From: Actinomycetota bacterium | GTDB lineage: Bacteria > Actinomycetota > Humimicrobiia > Humimicrobiales > Humimicrobiaceae | Assembly: GCA_028696435.1 (NCBI GenBank) | Contig: JAQVHC010000019.1 | Span: 1 to 17,290, forward strand | DNA: 17,290 nucleotides | Reading direction: 5' to 3' | Shown: in pieces, positions 14,737 to 17,290 of the stretch | Layout of the letters: every line of letters starts with the position of its first letter | Numbering within the stretch: the stretch's first letter is position 1 | Notes under the pieces: model-generated | Databases searched by the model: none | What the model was told of the DNA's origin: nothing | The model's input: only the letters and a program-made list of their open reading frames with translations | Program-made: the position numbers and the translations under genes

Positions 14737-15021
14737 TCAGTATCTTATCTCAAAAGTGTTATATTTCTCGCTTTCTTTTATCTCTTCAATTTCTATATTT
14801 GTTATTACTGAAAAAGATGGGCCTTTTTTAATCTCGTCTATAAAATGCTTTAAATCTTCTTCTTCGCCCTGACAGACCACTTCCACTTTTCTGTCATAGG
14901 TGTTTCTTACATACCCTTTAATATCATATTTTGGAGCTATTGACTCAACAAAGTATCTGAATCCAACACCCTGAACTCTGCCTGAAAATATTACCCTATA
15001 TGTTTTAATATTTTCAATCAT
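14737..15021 (-). CDS. acyP: Acylphosphatase
   Basis: Small cytosolic enzyme that hydrolyses carboxyl-phosphate anhydrides such as acetyl phosphate. The 94 residues match the family's size, with the signature GRVQGVGFRYF at 14-24 containing catalytic Arg22, and GYVRNTYDRKVEVVCQG at 36-52 containing catalytic Asn40. It is a stand-alone protein, not the N-terminus of HypF. A good promoter lies just upstream, with a predicted leader of under 20 bases and no strong Shine-Dalgarno. It is followed after 130 bp by aroE. Its link to the neighbouring pathways is unknown. Confidence 0.94.
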   Translation of the reverse strand: MIENIKTYRVIFSGRVQGVGFRYFVESIAPKYDIKGYVRNTYDRKVEVVCQGEEEDLKHFIDEIKKGPSFSVITNIEIEEIKESEKYNTFEIRY

Positions 15022-15045
15022 ATATCTTTTAATTAATTTATAATA

Positions 15046-15074
15046 ATAATACTAAAAAATTTTTACATTTTCAA
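15046..15074 (-). promoter_or_regulatory. Sigma-A-like promoter for acyP (and possibly aroE-pil genes)
   Basis: The minus strand reads TTGAAA (15069-15074), a 17-base spacer, then TATTAT (15046-15051), each 5 of 6 to consensus. The predicted start is about 18 bases before the acyP ATG. It lies in a 158-bp gap after the U32 gene, which suggests a transcription unit boundary there, although I see no strong terminator in that gap. Confidence 0.6.
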
Positions 15075-15179
15075 CTAAATGATTTTTTTAACTTCTTTGA
15101 TCTTTACAGCTTTTATAAAAATTTATACAGCATTTATAATATTCATATTTGTACATTGTGTCCATAATCCTTTATGTTC

Positions 15180-16442
15180 TCAGGATTTCCAGTCTTTAAT
15201 TCTTAGAATAGAAAATGGGCTTATCTTCCCCAGATCACATATTATTACAGAATCATTTGGATTCGCATATTCCAGTTCTGTTTCATCCATGGGTGAGACC
15301 ATCTTTTCTATCTTAAATATAAAAGGGTCACTGCCGGGCTGTAGCACGTCCACAATCTCTCCGGTACAAAAATGGTTTCTCACACTTATGATAGGGCCAT
15401 TAAACCTGTTACTGAACCCTGCACATGTTCCGATAAATCTATATTTATTTATATAGCCGACATTATCATTATCTGTAAGCTCGCTTTTATCCTTTAAAAA
15501 CATAAATCCTTCTGTAAAATTTCTATGAGAACATTTATCAAGCTCTGCGGTAAGGCAGGCTATTTCTTTTCCGGTGTATTTATTTTCTTTAATATAATCG
15601 AGTGCTTTCCTGTAAACCCATGTTGTAAGGCTTACATAATTCTCACTTTTCATTCTTCCCTCTATTTTAACAGCATCAACACCTGCATCCGAGAGTAATT
15701 TTAATCTGCCAAGCAAACAAAGATCCCTTGAGTTATAAATATATGTCCCCCGCTTATCCTGGTCTATTGGAAAGAACATATTTGGTCTCTTTTCTTCCAT
15801 CAGGTAATACTTCCATCTACAGCTATGTGCACATTCTCCTTTATTTGCATCGCGTCCGGCCATATATTTACTGAGCATACATCTTCCAGAGTAAGATATA
15901 CATAATGCCCCATGCACAAATACCTCTATTTCAATATCTGTTTTGTTTAATATACTTTTGAGGTCCGAAAAGCTTATTTCCCTTGCGATATTTATTCTTT
16001 TTACGCCATTCTTTTTAAAAAAATCAACAGCCCTGTGATTAGCTATATTTGTCTGGGTGCTTATATGGATTTGTTTTCCGGGTAAAAATTCCCTCACCAT
16101 GTCAAGTGCTCCAGAATCTGATACTATAACTCCATCAAAATCTATGTTCTTCAGTTCCTTTAAATAACGTATAAATGAAGGAATCTCATTTTCAAAGATT
16201 ACAGAATTAAGAGTAAAATAAACTTTTGCTCCCTGGCTGTGCGCATATTCCACACCTTCTCTTAGCTCATTGAGGGTGAAATTTTCTCCAGTGCTTCTTA
16301 AATTAAATTTTTTTCCACCTGCATATACTGCGTCCGCACCATAGCTAACTGCATATTTTAAAACATTCAGATTATTTGCAGGAACCAGAAGCTCGGGAAT
16401 TTTTTTATGCCTCTGCGTATTAGTCAATAAGGGCTTTTTCAT
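15180..16442 (-). CDS. U32 family tRNA U34 hydroxylase (TrhP/YrrO-like)
   Basis: The 420-residue protein belongs to peptidase family U32, whose better-characterised members hydroxylate RNA rather than cleave protein. The signature EVFVHGALCISYSGRCMLS spans 173-191. Cys181, Cys188, Cys204 and Cys208 form the four-cysteine set thought to hold an iron-sulphur cluster. DAGVDAVKIEGRMKS at 252-266 and SHRNFTEGF at 305-313 are further family blocks, and a C-terminal beta domain follows. Length and layout fit TrhP/YegQ and the larger Bacillus paralogue YrrO (TrhP2), which make 5-hydroxyuridine at tRNA position 34 using prephenate. The preceding gene is the matching TrmR-type methyltransferase, 72 bp upstream, which strongly supports this role over a protease. 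The smaller YrrN paralogue is not present. Confidence 0.88.
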   Translation of the reverse strand: MKKPLLTNTQRHKKIPELLVPANNLNVLKYAVSYGADAVYAGGKKFNLRSTGENFTLNELREGVEYAHSQGAKVYFTLNSVIFENEIPSFIRYLKELKNIDFDGVIVSDSGALDMVREFLPGKQIHISTQTNIANHRAVDFFKKNGVKRINIAREISFSDLKSILNKTDIEIEVFVHGALCISYSGRCMLSKYMAGRDANKGECAHSCRWKYYLMEEKRPNMFFPIDQDKRGTYIYNSRDLCLLGRLKLLSDAGVDAVKIEGRMKSENYVSLTTWVYRKALDYIKENKYTGKEIACLTAELDKCSHRNFTEGFMFLKDKSELTDNDNVGYINKYRFIGTCAGFSNRFNGPIISVRNHFCTGEIVDVLQPGSDPFIFKIEKMVSPMDETELEYANPNDSVIICDLGKISPFSILRIKDWKS

Positions 16443-16514
16443 GTCTCTTTTGAATTTTCATATTTTTAATTATATTTATAAACTTCGCCTGAATTAAAAT
16501 TTAAACAGCCGGAA

Positions 16515-17261
16515 TTATAAATCTAAATATTTTGTAACAGATATACCATCGCCAATATCAAAAAAATAACTTTCAAAGCAGGGTTTGCCTGTTATATAGT
16601 CTATATAATCCCTTATACCTTTTACACTATTTAAATCATGGTTATCTATTTTTTTACTAAATATCTTATTCTTATAAAATATATTATCGGCAATTATAAG
16701 CGCACCTTTTTTGAGTAATGGTTCCACTACCCTGATGTATAAAGGATACTCAAACTTTGCGGCATCAATAAATACCATATCGTATTTACATTCAGGTTTG
16801 TTATTGTTAAGCTCCGGTATTATCCCGAGGGCATTTCCGGTAATAAATCTAAAATTCCTGTCCGGGAATTTACTTTTGATAAATTTTTCAGCTCTTTTTA
16901 CCCTATCTGCATTTAAGTCAATTCCGGTATAATTTCCACTTTTTAAATTTTTTATAAGAAAATAAGAGGAAAATCCAATCCCGCATCCAATTTCAAGAAT
17001 GTCACAGGGGCTTACCAGCATGCAGGTCAGCTCAAGAAACCTTCCTGTATTTTTATCAATTACCGGTATTTTTTCAGCACTGGCCTTCTTTAAAAATTTA
17101 TCCAGAAACCTGCTTTCTTCAGGTTGAAGGTACTTACTTTCCCATTTATTTAATGTTTTATTCTTATTATTTATCGGATTATTCTTGATTACCCGCTTAT
17201 TCTGATTCAAGGGATTATTCTCGCTTACCGGGTTATTTTGCTTCACTTCTATTCTTTTCAT
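16515..17261 (-). CDS. trmR: SAM-dependent O-methyltransferase, TrmR (YrrM) type
   Basis: Probably methylates 5-hydroxyuridine at the tRNA wobble position to 5-methoxyuridine. The 248 residues carry the COMT-like class I fold: motif I ILEIGCGIGFSS at 88-99, the acidic residue Asp115 in YTGIDLNADR, DMVFIDAAK at 161-169 with metal ligand Asp166, and IIADN at 189-193 with Asp192 and Asn193. The core from about residue 38 has the size expected for the YrrM family (about 215). The first 37 residues are an Asn-rich extension of repeated NNP units. The start at 17261 is supported by GGAAG five bases upstream, but it overlaps the preceding mltG tail by 29 bp; GTG at 17246 or TTG at 17210 are alternatives. 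The mltG-trmR-U32 order matches Bacillus and supports the assignment. Confidence 0.85.
   Translation of the reverse strand: MKRIEVKQNNPVSENNPLNQNKRVIKNNPINNKNKTLNKWESKYLQPEESRFLDKFLKKASAEKIPVIDKNTGRFLELTCMLVSPCDILEIGCGIGFSSYFLIKNLKSGNYTGIDLNADRVKRAEKFIKSKFPDRNFRFITGNALGIIPELNNNKPECKYDMVFIDAAKFEYPLYIRVVEPLLKKGALIIADNIFYKNKIFSKKIDNHDLNSVKGIRDYIDYITGKPCFESYFFDIGDGISVTKYLDL
17176..17231 (-). repeat. Degenerate 36-bp (12-residue) tandem repeat at the trmR 5' end
   Basis: Plus-strand copies GGATTATTCTTGATTACCCG (17176-17195) and GGATTATTCTCGCTTACCGG (17212-17231) are 36 bp apart, and a third partial copy follows. They encode the repeats ENNPLNQNKRVI and KNNPINNKNKTL plus a leading QNNPVS, an unusual low-complexity N-terminus for this enzyme family. 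Confidence 0.75.
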
Positions 17262-17290
17262 GTTCTTCCAGAGTGGTTGAAAATTTGTGA
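17233..17290 (-). CDS. mltG: Probable endolytic murein transglycosylase, last 18 residues
   Basis: In the frame offset from trmR, the window edge begins with HKFSTTLEEHEKNRSEAK followed by TAA at 17233-17235. MltG/YceG proteins end with a conserved H.F..t..eH..n block, for example HTFTTNLASHNK in E. coli, and this fragment has that pattern. In Bacillus the mltG homologue yrrL lies directly upstream of trmR (yrrM), the same position as here. MltG is a membrane-anchored enzyme that trims nascent peptidoglycan strands. Only 18 codons are visible, so the call depends on the short motif plus synteny. The stop overlaps the trmR start by 29 bp. Confidence 0.6.
   Translation of the reverse strand, partial: HKFSTTLEEHEKNRSEAK

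Noticed and set aside
15079..15456. Plus-strand frame of 125 codons starting in the acyP-U32 gap
   Set aside because: Most of it is antisense to the conserved C-terminal half of the U32 gene, and the hydrophobic start comes from T-rich intergenic DNA.
1..17290. CRISPR array, tRNA, rRNA, insertion sequence or prophage
   Set aside because: No regularly spaced repeats, cloverleaf-like sequence, transposase or phage gene was seen; the gene order looks like ordinary chromosomal housekeeping and pilus genes.

Overview
The window is AT-rich bacterial DNA in which every supported gene lies on the minus strand, so transcription runs from position 17290 towards position 1. The gene content points to a low-GC anaerobic member of the Bacillota. 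The order mltG tail, trmR and U32 hydroxylase matches the Bacillus yrrL-yrrM-yrrO neighbourhood. A pil-MNO-plus-lipoprotein block followed by aro genes resembles both clostridial pilus loci and the proteobacterial pilMNOPQ-aroKB order. The PilP-like lipoprotein would fit a diderm Firmicute such as a halanaerobial lineage, but that is inference; nothing here fixes the taxon.

Right end (about 14700-17290): the last codons of a probable mltG, then an O-methyltransferase (TrmR/YrrM type) and a 420-residue U32 protein (TrhP/YrrO type). Together these would make 5-methoxyuridine at tRNA position 34. Next is a small acylphosphatase behind a good sigma-A-like promoter.

Middle (about 5440-14606): aroE, then a type IV pilus assembly block: pilT, pilC, an alternative sigma factor of the SigB/SigF group, a GspG-like major pilin, pilD, pilM, pilN, pilO and a PilP-like lipoprotein. 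The pilin has its own promoter region and a strong Shine-Dalgarno. A strong hairpin follows it, and then a separate promoter for pilD. No PilB extension ATPase and no PilQ secretin are present.

Left part (1-5422): a shikimate block aroC-aroK-aroB-aroQ, which with aroE covers every step from DAHP to chorismate except EPSP synthase. It is followed by two minor-pilin-like genes. One is a prepilin carrying two fibronectin type III domains and an aromatic-rich C-terminal domain. The other is a PulJ/PilW-like prepilin cut by the window edge.

How the parts work together: PilD would process the three prepilins, PilM-N-O and the PilP-like protein form the inner-membrane alignment complex, PilC is the platform and PilT the retraction motor. 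The FN3 minor pilin could display an adhesive or substrate-binding tip. The most interesting idea is that the sigma factor encoded just upstream of the pilin controls pilin transcription; a SigB-like promoter element can be read in the pilin leader.
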